Below are positions 1 through 12,129 of a stretch of DNA of 64,000 nt, one piece after another. A program made the translations under genes and the position numbers. The DNA comes from Marinobacter szutsaonensis. GTDB lineage: Bacteria; Pseudomonadota; Gammaproteobacteria; Pseudomonadales; Oleiphilaceae. The notes below the pieces were generated by a model. That model worked only from the letters and a program-made list of their open reading frames with translations, made no database searches and was not told the origin of the DNA. How positions within the stretch are numbered: position 1 is the stretch's first letter; every line of letters begins with the position of its first letter. Location of the stretch: contig NZ_BAAAFC010000001.1 in NCBI RefSeq assembly GCF_039523335.1, positions 1,922,001-1,986,000 on the forward strand, read 5' to 3'.

Positions 1-1
1 C

Positions 2-772
2 CCGATCATCGAAACCCACTGTCACCTGGATTACCTCAAGGACCGCCCCCTGGAGGAAACCCTGGAGCAGAGCCAGCGGGTGAACATTGAACGCGTGATC
101 ACCATCGCGGTGTCACCGGAGAACCTGGCCAAAGTCCGGGAACTGAGCCAAGTGGCGCCCTGGGTCTACGGCACCCAGGGCATCCATCCCCACGAGGCGG
201 AAACCTATACCGATGAGGTGGAACAAGAGATCCGCAGCCACGCCGGCGACGACAAGATCGTGGCGGTGGGTGAGATCGGCCTGGATTATTTCTACGACAA
301 CGCCGACCGCCAGGTACAGCGGGACGTATTCCGCCGCCAGCTGCAGATTGCCTGTGACACCGACCGGCCGGTGGTGATCCACAGTCGTGAAGCGGACGAG
401 GACACCATCGCCATCCTCCAGGAGTTCGAGGCGACCCTGAAACGCCGCGGGGTCATTCACAGCTTCACCTCGGGCCCGGGCCTGGCCCGCTATGCCCTGG
501 ATCAGGGCTGGTGCCTTGGCTTCAACGGCATCACCACCTTCAACAAGGCGGAGAATGTGCGCGATATCGTACGCATGGCGCCCATCGAGCAGATCCTGCT
601 GGAAACCGATGCCCCCTTCCTGACGCCGGTACCCTACCGGGGCCGGGAAAACGCGCCATTCTATCTGCCCTTCGTGGCCGAGAAGATTGCTGAGGTCAAG
701 GACTTGCCGCTGGATCAGGTTCTGGCGCAGACTTACGCCAACAGCCTCAGGACTTTCTTCCCCGAGCGATGA
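2..772 (+). CDS. TatD family metal-dependent hydrolase (5' end outside window)
   Basis: Probable metal-dependent deoxyribonuclease or phosphoesterase of the TatD amidohydrolase family, cytoplasmic. The frame is open from the first bases of the window and already shows the family's N-terminal metal-binding HxH (THCHLD) a few codons in, so the true start lies to the left; an in-frame GTG at position 80 would delete this motif and is rejected. Further family blocks are GIHPHEA, GEIGLDYFYD, VIHSREADED and LLETDAPFLTP, which carry the remaining metal ligands and the catalytic aspartate. About 257 residues are visible, close to the usual 255-265. The stop overlaps the next start (ATGA), so it is probably co-translated with the Na/Pi transporter. 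TatD, YcfH and YjjV cannot be told apart here. Confidence 0.92.
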   Translation, partial: PIIETHCHLDYLKDRPLEETLEQSQRVNIERVITIAVSPENLAKVRELSQVAPWVYGTQGIHPHEAETYTDEVEQEIRSHAGDDKIVAVGEIGLDYFYDNADRQVQRDVFRRQLQIACDTDRPVVIHSREADEDTIAILQEFEATLKRRGVIHSFTSGPGLARYALDQGWCLGFNGITTFNKAENVRDIVRMAPIEQILLETDAPFLTPVPYRGRENAPFYLPFVAEKIAEVKDLPLDQVLAQTYANSLRTFFPER

Positions 773-2382
773 CCGCAACCATCTTCCAGATCCTCGGCGG
801 CCTGGCACTGTTTCTGCTGGCCATGGAGATGATGACCGACGGGTTGAAGAATGCCGCCGGGCGCCATCTCCGCCATCTGCTGGGAAGCTGGACGCGGACG
901 CCCGTCCGCGGCCTGGCGGCGGGATTTCTGATCACCGGTATCGTGCAGTCGTCCGGCGCAGTCACGGTGGCCACCATCGGCTTCGTGAACGCCGGCCTAC
1001 TCGGGCTCTCCCAGTCCCTGGGGGTCATCTTCGGCTCGAACATCGGAACCACCATGACCGCCTGGCTGGTGAGCCTGGTGGGTTTCGGCTTCAATATCGA
1101 GGCCTTTGCCCTGCCCCTGCTGGCCCTCGGCATGGGGCTCAAGCTGGCCACCAACAACACTCGTAGTGAGGCGCTGGGCCAGGCTCTGGCGGGCTTCGCC
1201 CTGTTCTTCCTGGGCCTGTCGATCCTGAAGACATCGTTGGAGTCCCTGACCGCGGGAATCGACAGCCAGACCCTGATCGACACGGGTTACGGATTGCCGA
1301 TGTTCATCCTGATCGGTTTTCTGGCCACGGTACTGACCCAGTCCTCCAGTGCGGCCCTGGCCATTGTCCTGACCGCGGCCGCCGGCGGACTAATTCCGCT
1401 GAACAGCGCCGCTGCAGCGGTGATCGGCGCCAATCTGGGGTCCACTTCCACCGCCGCGCTGTCCGCGCTCAAGGCCACCGCCAATGCCCGGCGCCTGGCC
1501 ATTGGACACATCCTGTTCAATGCGGCGACCGGTGTCATTGCCCTTCTCATTCTGCCGGTCATGCTCTGGATCGTGGCCTTGATGGCCCACTGGCTTGAAC
1601 TGGACGCCAATGTCGCGGTGTCCCTGGCCCTGTTCCACACCCTGTTCAATGTCCTCGGGGCACTGCTGATGCTGCCGTTTACGCCCCACTTTGCACGCTT
1701 TCTCGGACGGCTGTTCCGGAGCAAGGAAGAGGACAACGCGGAACCGCGGCACCTGGACAATACCCTGGTGGCCACGCCGGAACTGGCAGTGGCCGCGGTG
1801 GATGAGGAGATGAAGCGCCTGATCGGGCTGATTCGGGGGTTGCTCAGGGTCTGCCTGGACCGGGAAGACCTTAAGCCGGCGCAGATCCAGCCGAAGGCGG
1901 ACGCCTGCCGGAGCCTGAACTCGGCCATCGTCGATTATGTCTCGAGAGTCAGGGCGGAAAAGATGCATCCCTCTACCGTGGATGCCCTGACCCTGAGCAT
2001 CCGCACCTGCCGGTACCTGATGGAGGCTACAGACCTGGCGGGGGAACTGCTCAAACTCAAGGTGGCCAAGGACCAGCCACGTATGGCCCGACTGTCCGAC
2101 GCACTGGAGCGGTACATCAACACCCTGAGAACCCTGGTCGCCGCAGATGAGCCCCTGCCAGCCACCGTGGATGAGGCTGAAACGATCTACCATCAGCTCA
2201 AATCGGAGCTACTGGCCATGATTGTCCGTCGCGACATCGCCACCACCGATGGCGAGCAAATCCTGGATACCCTCAGCTCGGTCCGGCGTCTGGTTGACCA
2301 GTGGCACAAGGCTCTCGCCTGGCAGCCGGTTTCCAGGCTCCTGGACGGGGATCAGGAAGTGGCGCTGTCAAACCCGCAGTAA
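769..2382 (+). CDS. Na/Pi cotransporter family protein with PhoU-like tail
   Basis: Predicted inner-membrane sodium/phosphate cotransporter of the NptA/YjbB type, 537 residues. The first about 310 residues are hydrophobic helices carrying the two family signature repeats, VQSSGAVTVA near residue 60 and TQSSSAALAI near residue 190, which form the inverted transport repeats. Residues from about 335 to 530 are soluble and helical, as in the PhoU-like domain of longer family members. The start ATG overlaps the TatD stop by four bases. The 3' end runs about 31 bases into the convergent diguanylate cyclase gene. Transport direction (import or phosphate export as for YjbB) cannot be read from sequence. 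Confidence 0.93.
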   Translation: MTATIFQILGGLALFLLAMEMMTDGLKNAAGRHLRHLLGSWTRTPVRGLAAGFLITGIVQSSGAVTVATIGFVNAGLLGLSQSLGVIFGSNIGTTMTAWLVSLVGFGFNIEAFALPLLALGMGLKLATNNTRSEALGQALAGFALFFLGLSILKTSLESLTAGIDSQTLIDTGYGLPMFILIGFLATVLTQSSSAALAIVLTAAAGGLIPLNSAAAAVIGANLGSTSTAALSALKATANARRLAIGHILFNAATGVIALLILPVMLWIVALMAHWLELDANVAVSLALFHTLFNVLGALLMLPFTPHFARFLGRLFRSKEEDNAEPRHLDNTLVATPELAVAAVDEEMKRLIGLIRGLLRVCLDREDLKPAQIQPKADACRSLNSAIVDYVSRVRAEKMHPSTVDALTLSIRTCRYLMEATDLAGELLKLKVAKDQPRMARLSDALERYINTLRTLVAADEPLPATVDEAETIYHQLKSELLAMIVRRDIATTDGEQILDTLSSVRRLVDQWHKALAWQPVSRLLDGDQEVALSNPQ

Positions 2383-4631
2383 CGGTTGCGCCCTTGCTGC
2401 TTGGCCTGATACATGGCCTGGTCGGCCTGACGGAGTAGCTGGTCGCCATCGAGCTCCTCATCCCGGGGATAGAGGGTGAAGCCAATACTTGCCGAGACCT
2501 CTACCAGGTGACCGGCCACCGGAACCGGTTCGGAAATGGCGTGCAGCAGCCGCGCGAGCAGATTCTCCAGCACAGTCGGTTCTGTAACATTGACGATCAG
2601 TGCAGCGAATTCGTCACCCCCTAGACGGGCCAGGGTGTCTTCCTCCCTCAACTCCGCCCGCATACGGTTGGCCACCTCCACCAGCAGCTCATCACCCGCC
2701 TTGTGGCCAAAGGCGTCGTTGACCGGCTTGAACTGGTCCAGATCGATGTATACCACCGCCAGCAGATCCTCCTGACGCCTGGCCTGGGCCATGACCTGCT
2801 GCATCCGGTCGGTAAACAGAACACGATTCGGCAGATGCGTCAGCGCATCGTAATGCGCCATGGTACGCAGCTCCTTCTCCTGGGCCTTTAGACGGGTGAT
2901 GTCCGAGAATATGCCCATAAAATGGCTGATAGCACCTCGGTCATCCCGGACCCCGCTCACTGTCAGCGCCATGTTGAAACGCTCACTGTCCTGGCGCTTG
3001 CTGGCAAACTCACCGGACCAGAAACCGTGGGACCGGGCACTGGCGAACACGCCAATGCCCTCCTCCAGAGGCAAGGGTGGCAGCCGGCCAATGGCCTCGG
3101 CCCGCGCTCGACCGGTAATTTCCACGTAGGCGTCATTGACGTCGATGATGACGCCGTGGAGATCGGTAATAAAAATGGCCTCCCGGGCATGGTCAAACAC
3201 ACTGGCAGCCATGCGTTGGCGTTGCTCCGCCTCTTTTCGACCGGTGATGTCGTACCAGGAACACAGGACATGGGGCTGCGGCTCTTCTGTTTCATGCACT
3301 GGCGCCAGGGTCATGTCGACCCAGACCTCCGAACCGTCCGAACGCCTGAAGACCCATTCGACCTGGACGACCTCACCGCGGTCCACCCGCCGCAACAGTC
3401 TTTGCATTTTTTGCCGCGAAACGTCGCCATCAGGCTGCGTTTGGGGCGAAAAAGCGGCAATATCCTTGCCCAGTAACGACCGGGGCATGGCATACCTCAG
3501 CAACTCCAGGGCGGCGCGATTGCTATCCACGAACTCACCGCCACGGAGCATCAGCATGGGTTGGGGCCAACTGAGGATCAAACGCCGGAGCCGTCGCTGC
3601 TCAGCGGCCAGCTCCCGTTTCTTGCGGCGCAACCACAACATGGAGCCTGTCAGCAGCAAGACCAGGATCAAGGTAGCCGTCAGCCACACCCAATACTGTC
3701 TGACCAGCTCGCCCCAGGTCAGTTGCGGCAGCTCATCGTAGGGCTCGACACGAAGTTCCCGGGCCAGGTATTCAACAGACTGGTAATCGGCGGGCGGGGC
3801 AAAGCCGGCAATACCGGCACTCAGCGCCGCCGGATAATTCTCCTCAATGGCAAACAGGGCCGACGCCACACGGCGAACAATATCGCTGTCCACGTGGGGC
3901 AGAGCTGCAATGGGCCATTCGGGATAAAGTCTCGTGGAGACCACATAGGGAAAGCCGGCAAGGTTCTGGCGATTGAGAATGCGTATCCGGTCTGCCAGTC
4001 CCGGATCATCCGCGATCAGTTCCTCCAGAATCCCGGTCCGTACAAACCCGATCTCGGCGTCCCCGGTCAACACAGAGCGCAACACCCGGTCATGGCTGCG
4101 TACCAGTTTGACCCGGTTATCCGTGAGAACATCCACACCGGCCTCTTTCAGCTCGAGCACCTGGCTCTGGAAACCACCCAGGAAATGACGCCCGGGCGAG
4201 GCAATTGTCTTGCCCCTGACATCCGCCAGGCTGGTAATGTCATCCCTGTTTGCACTGGCAAAGATCACTCCCCCGAGACTCGCAGAGGCCACTCCGTCGT
4301 GCTTGCGGACCAGGGTGGCGAGCACCCCGGACAGACTGCGCTCACTGCGGATCACCAGGAACTGACTCGGGTTGGTCAGGAAAAAATCCAGCTGGTTGGA
4401 GGCCAGCGCCGAGCGCATCTGCGCCTGATCCAGAACCTGCAGTTTCACCGGGATTCCGATCCGTCCGGTGAGGTAATCCACCAGGGGCTGATATCGCTCC
4501 TTCATGATGAAATCTGGACGATAGGCATAGATACCGAACCGAACTTCCTGGAAGCCCTGAGCCAGAACCGTCCCCGGGAAGGACACAATCAGGACAGCAA
4601 ACGCCAGATACCCGAAAATCCACCGCTTCAT
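2352..4631 (-). CDS. PhnD-like periplasmic sensor diguanylate cyclase (SBP-TM-PAS-PAS-GGDEF)
   Basis: Membrane-bound sensor that probably makes c-di-GMP. Order: signal peptide (about 1-25, ending VLAQG), phosphonate/phosphate-type binding-protein domain (about 27-290), one membrane helix (about 311-333), two PAS domains (about 345-590, the second followed by a DITRLKAQEKEL linker), and GGDEF (about 595-755). The active-site GGDEF at 671-675 is intact, and an RxxD inhibitory site (REED, 662-665) sits the canonical five residues upstream, so feedback inhibition is expected. The start overlaps the stop of the upstream binding-protein gene by four bases, so both are made together. The ligand is unknown; PhnD-like sensor domains are not necessarily phosphonate specific. 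Confidence 0.92.
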   Translation of the reverse strand: MKRWIFGYLAFAVLIVSFPGTVLAQGFQEVRFGIYAYRPDFIMKERYQPLVDYLTGRIGIPVKLQVLDQAQMRSALASNQLDFFLTNPSQFLVIRSERSLSGVLATLVRKHDGVASASLGGVIFASANRDDITSLADVRGKTIASPGRHFLGGFQSQVLELKEAGVDVLTDNRVKLVRSHDRVLRSVLTGDAEIGFVRTGILEELIADDPGLADRIRILNRQNLAGFPYVVSTRLYPEWPIAALPHVDSDIVRRVASALFAIEENYPAALSAGIAGFAPPADYQSVEYLARELRVEPYDELPQLTWGELVRQYWVWLTATLILVLLLTGSMLWLRRKKRELAAEQRRLRRLILSWPQPMLMLRGGEFVDSNRAALELLRYAMPRSLLGKDIAAFSPQTQPDGDVSRQKMQRLLRRVDRGEVVQVEWVFRRSDGSEVWVDMTLAPVHETEEPQPHVLCSWYDITGRKEAEQRQRMAASVFDHAREAIFITDLHGVIIDVNDAYVEITGRARAEAIGRLPPLPLEEGIGVFASARSHGFWSGEFASKRQDSERFNMALTVSGVRDDRGAISHFMGIFSDITRLKAQEKELRTMAHYDALTHLPNRVLFTDRMQQVMAQARRQEDLLAVVYIDLDQFKPVNDAFGHKAGDELLVEVANRMRAELREEDTLARLGGDEFAALIVNVTEPTVLENLLARLLHAISEPVPVAGHLVEVSASIGFTLYPRDEELDGDQLLRQADQAMYQAKQQGRNRYCGFDSATS

Positions 4632-5587
4632 GCAAGACTCCTGGGCAGGAAGCCGTTATCACTGAAGCGGTCCACCTCAAGTGGTCTCGGAACCAGGCCC
4701 TCCCGGGCGAGCATCCGGGAAAGACTGCGGGCAACCTGCTCGACACGGCCATCTTTGGCCAGATACCGACGGTTCGAGGCCAGATCCGGGAACATGACCG
4801 AGGCCATAGCAAGCTTCACATCCGCAGGGGAGATCCCCTGGCGGGTTGCAACCCGATAGACCGAATCATGCTGGTTGCGAATCAGGTGGCGAAGGCCGGA
4901 AAAATGCGCCTCCAGCAGCGCTCGAACAGCATCCGGTACCCGGGCTGCGAACTTACGGGTCACCACCAGCACATCGAAAATGGTTTCAGGCAATTGCCTG
5001 CTGTCGAACAGGCGCGCGCCACCAAGGCCGAGGAGAATCGAGGCGGTCGGCTCGTAACAGGCGATGGCATCCACTTCTCCCTGTTGCCAAAGACCGACGT
5101 GCTGGTCGACCGGCACATCGATGACGGTCACTTCGTCCCGTTCGATGCCGGCCTGATCCAGGATGTTCAGCAACAGGGTGCCGGATACTCCGGCCAGTTC
5201 CACCGCGATCCGTTTTCCCCGCAACTGGTCAAGCTTCCTGATTTCCGGTTTTGCCACCAGTACATCCGCCCCGACGGACACATCGGTTACCCCGACCACC
5301 AACAGTTGAGGACTATCAACATGCACTCGTATGGCCTCATCGAGGGTCAGCGCGGCACCGTCGAGCTTCCCTGATTTGAGCAATTCCATGGAATCCAGGG
5401 CCGAGGATCCCTTCACCAGCTCCACCGAAGCCGGTAGCCAGCCGAACTCTTCTGCAAGGTAAAGTGATTCGTAGCCAATCCAGGGATGAATTCCGAACCG
5501 GAGCGGGCTGGACGCGCCACAACCACGAAGCCCCAGGGCGGCAAAGCCGGCTGCCAGAGAAGCTCCCAGAAAATGGCGGCGGTGCAT
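4628..5587 (-). CDS. ABC-type substrate-binding protein, NMT1/SsuA-like
   Basis: Periplasmic solute-binding protein of the nitrate/sulfonate/thiamine-precursor type, 319 residues. The N-terminus has an RR pair, a hydrophobic stretch and a cysteine (RRHFLGASLAAG then LRGCGASS), which could be read as a Tat signal or a lipobox-like signal. Mature sequence starts with FGIHPWIGYESLYLAEEFGW, typical of the family's first lobe. No permease or ATPase gene is adjacent; instead it is the first gene of a two-gene unit with the PhnD-like diguanylate cyclase, overlapping it by four bases. It may therefore deliver a ligand to that sensor rather than to a transporter. That coupling is inference. Confidence 0.88.
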   Translation of the reverse strand: MHRRHFLGASLAAGFAALGLRGCGASSPLRFGIHPWIGYESLYLAEEFGWLPASVELVKGSSALDSMELLKSGKLDGAALTLDEAIRVHVDSPQLLVVGVTDVSVGADVLVAKPEIRKLDQLRGKRIAVELAGVSGTLLLNILDQAGIERDEVTVIDVPVDQHVGLWQQGEVDAIACYEPTASILLGLGGARLFDSRQLPETIFDVLVVTRKFAARVPDAVRALLEAHFSGLRHLIRNQHDSVYRVATRQGISPADVKLAMASVMFPDLASNRRYLAKDGRVEQVARSLSRMLAREGLVPRPLEVDRFSDNGFLPRSLA

Positions 5588-5695
5588 CAGAAACTCCGGA
5601 CCAAGGCGTTACGTTTTCTTCATATTCTTGTAGGTTATTATCTTACTGCGTGCCATTACAACGGTAAAACCCCGATTGACCGCCGGTAAAAGGCC

Positions 5696-6604
5696 CTAGC
5701 CCAGGGAAAGGAACACCCCCATCAGGACAGGCGAAAGGAACGAGAGCAGGAATCCGGATGCAATGGCCACCGGCACACATGCCAGACCACCGCTGCTGCG
5801 AATCACCGGGAGGGTAAAGTCCATTGCCGTTGCACCGCCATAACCGATCGCCATTGCGGGCCTTGAGGCAACCAGCAGGGGGATGATCGCCAAGGCGATG
5901 ATCTCCCGGAGCACGTCGTTGAGGAAAGCAACCCCACCCCAGGCAGGACCGAGGGCATCGCCGACGACGATGCCCGACAAGGAATACCAGCCAAACCCCG
6001 ATGCCAGGGCCAGCACGTCATGCCAGGGCAGCCCGAGTATGGGAATCAGTAACACGCCGGCCACCAGCGAGCTGACCATCACCGAAAGGGCCATGCCCAA
6101 CCCCTGCCGGTTCATCAGCAGCTTGTGCAGGGACAGCCCGGCGTTTCGCAGTTGCAGACCGATCAGGAACAGCAGGAGCATCAGTGCCCAGGTAGCCACC
6201 TGGTCGGTCATGGGCAGGGCCGGCAGCAGAAAATAGCCGGCAACCAGCCCGGCGATCACCGCCACCAGCGGTTTCAGCCCGGCCAGGAACAGACGCCGGT
6301 AACCGGGCCGCCCGTCACTGTCATCCCGCTCCACTTTCATCGGCTGCCAGCGGTGAAACAGCCACAGGCCGGCCATGTTGGCCAAGAACAATACGACCAC
6401 CAGGGCGGTGACCTGTACCGCCATGTTGCCCAACTGGGCCGCCAATCCCTCCATCTGGCCGAGCCCCAGGCCCAGTAACGCCAGGATGAAATACACCAGC
6501 GTCTCGACAGTGTAATGGATGACCGTCATTAGCCGGCGATTGGCCAGGGGAATGGCAAAACCGAGAAATAGCGGTGCCAGTATCAGCAGGGCTCCGGTGA
6601 GCAT
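5696..6604 (-). CDS. LysO-family membrane exporter
   Basis: Hydrophobic inner-membrane protein of 302 residues, matching the LysO (YbjE, DUF340) family, whose E. coli member exports L-lysine and its toxic analogue. It opens with PLFLGFAIPLANRRL and TVETLVYFILALLGLGLGQ, has a middle block PVIAGLVAGYFLLPALP-like, and a C-terminal half with GFGWYSLSGIVVGDALGP and YGGATAMDFTLPVI, the most characteristic family segment. Several membrane helices are visible throughout. It reads leftwards, separated by about 70 bases from the DUF2288 gene. Substrate specificity for lysine is inferred from family only. Confidence 0.85.
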   Translation of the reverse strand: MLTGALLILAPLFLGFAIPLANRRLMTVIHYTVETLVYFILALLGLGLGQMEGLAAQLGNMAVQVTALVVVLFLANMAGLWLFHRWQPMKVERDDSDGRPGYRRLFLAGLKPLVAVIAGLVAGYFLLPALPMTDQVATWALMLLLFLIGLQLRNAGLSLHKLLMNRQGLGMALSVMVSSLVAGVLLIPILGLPWHDVLALASGFGWYSLSGIVVGDALGPAWGGVAFLNDVLREIIALAIIPLLVASRPAMAIGYGGATAMDFTLPVIRSSGGLACVPVAIASGFLLSFLSPVLMGVFLSLG

Positions 6605-6673
6605 GGCGTCCTCAGGCTGGAATAACGGGGAAGCGTCCCGGGCGGGGCGCCGGAATGTCGGAAAGGATCAAAC

Positions 6674-6991
6674 TCAGTGCAGCACGTGGCCCGACCGGTC
6701 CTGCACCAGTACCCAGGGCGCCACGACCACCGCCCAGAGCTCGGCATTGCGATCGTACCAGGTCCGGGCAACGTCAGGGGAGACATCTCCCACCTGGCCT
6801 TTCTGCATCCACTGCTCGAACTGCGTCTTGTTGTCGGCGGTGAGCTCGGCGGCAACCTCCAGCAAATCCAGTTCCGGTGCCACACGCACGACCTGACCCC
6901 GGGCATAGTAAGTCTGGAGCTCGTGCCAGTTGATGCGGGAGGTTTCGAGGTTGAGTTTGGCCTTGATGTCGTCTCGGGAGGATTCAGCCAT
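6674..6991 (-). CDS. DUF2288 domain-containing protein
   Basis: Small soluble protein of 105 residues that matches the DUF2288 family in length and pattern: an N-terminal KLNLETSRINWHELQTYYARG block, a central helix LLEVAAELTADNKTQFEQWM, and a C-terminal WYDRNAELWAVVVAPWVLVQ block. No catalytic motif or membrane segment is visible and the family has no assigned function. It lies between the palindrome cluster upstream (7073-7218) and the LysO gene downstream on the same strand. Confidence 0.8.
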   Translation of the reverse strand: MAESSRDDIKAKLNLETSRINWHELQTYYARGQVVRVAPELDLLEVAAELTADNKTQFEQWMQKGQVGDVSPDVARTWYDRNAELWAVVVAPWVLVQDRSGHVLH

Positions 6992-7072
6992 GGGACCTTG
7001 TCTTCGTTCAACGGGTGGTTGGAAAGGGCGCCAGCTTACCTGAAATCGGGGTACAAAACACGGGATGAGGAT

Positions 7073-7098
7073 GGGGTCAGATCGGCTGATCTGACCCC
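7073..7098. repeat. Palindromic repeat, copy 1 (short form)
   Basis: 26-base inverted repeat with arms GGGGTCAGATC and GATCTGACCCC around a 4-base loop. It is the shortest of nine related palindromes in the window and first of three between acnA and the DUF2288 gene. Confidence 0.85.
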
Positions 7099-7130
7099 GA
7101 GGGGATTCTCCCGAGCTCGGCGGTTAACCA

Positions 7131-7160
7131 GGGGTCAGATGAAGGCGTTCATCAGACCCC
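7131..7160. repeat. Palindromic repeat, copy 2
   Basis: 30-base inverted repeat, left arm GGGGTCAGATGAA, right arm TTCATCAGACCCC. The right arm carries one substitution relative to the family consensus TTCATCTGACCCC, the same one as in copy 6 at 46159. Confidence 0.85.
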
Positions 7161-7188
7161 GACCTGGCTCGACTGCAGAGGTAAACCC

Positions 7189-7218
7189 GGGGTCAGATGA
7201 ACGCTTTAATCTGACCCC
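7189..7218. repeat. Palindromic repeat, copy 3
   Basis: 30-base inverted repeat of the GGGGTCAGATGAA class with right arm TTAATCTGACCCC. It ends 11 bases from the acnA stop codon, so any acnA mRNA reads directly into it. Confidence 0.85.
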
Positions 7219-7229
7219 ACTTTCACGCT

Positions 7230-9992
<2,763 letters not shown>

Positions 9993-10165
9993 GTGGTGCC
10001 TCCCTTCAAAAGGTTCAGCGATGTGAAGTTACCTTTAACTATTGCAGCTAATGACAGGACTTCAACCGATGTCCGGTGAATGTTCGGGATCACTTCCGTG
10101 AATATCAGACCAAGGTCGACACCGAAAGTTGCAGGCACAGATCCGGCTGACCGGCGGCCCGGATC

Positions 10166-12019
10166 TCAGGTCTGTCGCTGACCATAAAGCTGGGCGTAGA
10201 TGCCCTCCCGGGCGATCAGTTCCTCGTGTCGCCCCTCCTCGATGATCCGGCCATCCTCGAACACGCAGGCGCGGTCCGCCTGCTTCACGGCACTGAGCCG
10301 GTGCGCGATAATCAAAGTGGTCCGCTGCCTGAGAAAGTCTTCCAGGTCCCGGTGAAGCTGGTACTCGGTCTCGGCATCCAGGGCCGAGGTGGCCTCATCG
10401 AGAATCACCAGGGACGGATCCGACAGCACCATGCGGGCAATGGCCAGTCGCTGACGCTGCCCGCCAGACAGTCGAACGCCCTGGCGACCGATCACGGTAT
10501 CCAGCTGGTCGGGCATGGCCGCCACCATAGTATCGAGCTGGGCGATACGCAGCGCCTCCCACAGCTCGGCATCCGGCTTGTCCCGGCCGAGGGTGAGATT
10601 CTGCCGGATGGTGTCGTTGAACAGGGCCGGATGCTGCAACACGGTGGCCACATGTTCCCGCAACCTCGGCAGCCCGATCCGCCGCACCGGTACATCGTTG
10701 ATCAGCACCTCGCCCTGCTGGGGCGTGTACATGCCCAGGATGATCTGTACCAGGGTGGATTTACCGCCGCCGCTGGCGCCGACCACCGCCACTTTCTCAC
10801 CGGGCTCCAGATGCAGGTTGATGCCCCGCAACACCTGCTCGTCGCCATAACCGAAATGAATGTCCCTCAGGGTCAGGCTTACCGTGTGATGGCCACGGAA
10901 CGGGTCTTCCAGCGCCGGATAGCGCGGTTCCTCCTTCAGCTCCAGCAAACGGTTGATGCGCCCCAGGGCAGCGTTGGCGGCAAACCACGCGTATTGCATG
11001 TTCAGCATCTCCTGGACCGGCGTAAGCATGAACCACAGGTAGCCGAAGATGGCGAACATCATGCCGATGCTCAGATCACTGAACAGAACGGTGACCATCG
11101 CGGCAGCCCGGAACACGTCGACACCAAACTGGAACAGGGCAAAACTGGCCCGGGTGGCAGCGTCACTGCGCCACTGGAAGCGGATGGCATGATCCCGGAC
11201 CACCCGCGCCCGATCGATCAGCAGTCGCAGGTAGTGTTTTTCCCGGTTCGCTGCCCGGAGCTGGTGAATGGCGTCCAGGGTTTCGGTCAGGTCGCCCTGG
11301 AATTCCTCGTAGGCGCTGTTCTCCCGACGCTTGAGCTCCTTGACCTGCTTGCCGATCAGGATGGTGGCGAAGATCACCAGCGGATTGAACAGCAGGATCA
11401 ACAAAGCCAGTTGCCAATGCACCCAAAGCAATACCGCGGCGGTGCCGATCACAGTCAGACTGGCCACCAGAAACCGGCTGATGGTGGTCCCCAGGAACTG
11501 GTCCATGGTGTCCAGGTCGGTGATGAAATGGCTGCTGATGGCCCCGGAACCGCGGGTCTCATACTCCGACATGGCCACGCGCTGGAGCCGGCCCAGCAGC
11601 CGGGAGCGCATGCGGAACACCACGTCCTTGGACACCTTGGAGAATTCCCGGGACTGCAAGACATTGAAGAACAGGGCGGCCGACCGGAGCAGCAATGCTG
11701 CCAGTACCATCAACCCAATGTAGACCACAGGCTGCTGCCAATCCGCAGGCAGGAGGGTATCCATGATCGGAAGTACCGGTCCTGCCTCGTCCAGCAGAAC
11801 CTCGTCCACCAGTACCGGCAGCAACAGGGGCACCGGTACCGCCATGACCGTTGCCAGGATTGCCAGTAGGTTGGCCCGCACCAGCCGCGGCTTGTGCTTG
11901 AGCGCCAGCAGGAAGATGTCGCGCCAGCGGTAGGGCTGATGCCCGGCAGCGGAATCAGCCGACTGTTGCAGGTTGTTGTGTTGCAAGACTCCTCCGGACC
12001 CCGAATACCTTCGGTTCAA
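10166..12019 (-). CDS. ABC exporter, fused permease and ATPase (MsbA/MdlB-like)
   Basis: Half-size ABC exporter in one 617-residue chain, expected to act as a homodimer in the inner membrane. The N-terminal about 330 residues hold six membrane helices. The ATPase half has Walker A GASGGGKST, Q-loop ATVLQHPALFNDT, signature LSGGQRQRLAIAR, Walker B LVILDEATSALD and switch IIAHRL, all intact. The listed start is TTG and the first about 25 residues are polar and poorly conserved-looking, so the real start could be a later codon. Divergent from the zinc-finger gene with about 110 bases between. Substrate unknown; lipid A, drug and peptide exporters share this layout. Confidence 0.9.
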   Translation of the reverse strand: MNRRYSGSGGVLQHNNLQQSADSAAGHQPYRWRDIFLLALKHKPRLVRANLLAILATVMAVPVPLLLPVLVDEVLLDEAGPVLPIMDTLLPADWQQPVVYIGLMVLAALLLRSAALFFNVLQSREFSKVSKDVVFRMRSRLLGRLQRVAMSEYETRGSGAISSHFITDLDTMDQFLGTTISRFLVASLTVIGTAAVLLWVHWQLALLILLFNPLVIFATILIGKQVKELKRRENSAYEEFQGDLTETLDAIHQLRAANREKHYLRLLIDRARVVRDHAIRFQWRSDAATRASFALFQFGVDVFRAAAMVTVLFSDLSIGMMFAIFGYLWFMLTPVQEMLNMQYAWFAANAALGRINRLLELKEEPRYPALEDPFRGHHTVSLTLRDIHFGYGDEQVLRGINLHLEPGEKVAVVGASGGGKSTLVQIILGMYTPQQGEVLINDVPVRRIGLPRLREHVATVLQHPALFNDTIRQNLTLGRDKPDAELWEALRIAQLDTMVAAMPDQLDTVIGRQGVRLSGGQRQRLAIARMVLSDPSLVILDEATSALDAETEYQLHRDLEDFLRQRTTLIIAHRLSAVKQADRACVFEDGRIIEEGRHEELIAREGIYAQLYGQRQT

Positions 12020-12129
12020 TACGGACGCTATGGGCTGTCAGTCTACCTGTTAACCAGGTAGCTGCGCGGCCCTTTCAGTTCTGTCATCATGACCCGCCTG
12101 ACTCTGACGGACCAGGAACCCGACCCGCT

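Noticed and set aside
3561..4859. A 432-codon open frame on the plus strand
   Set aside because: It is antisense to the diguanylate cyclase and binding-protein genes, and shows no domain pattern.
7073..7218. Three spaced repeats that look like a short CRISPR array
   Set aside because: The units are palindromes of different length and sequence with unequal spacers, they recur singly elsewhere, and no cas gene is near.
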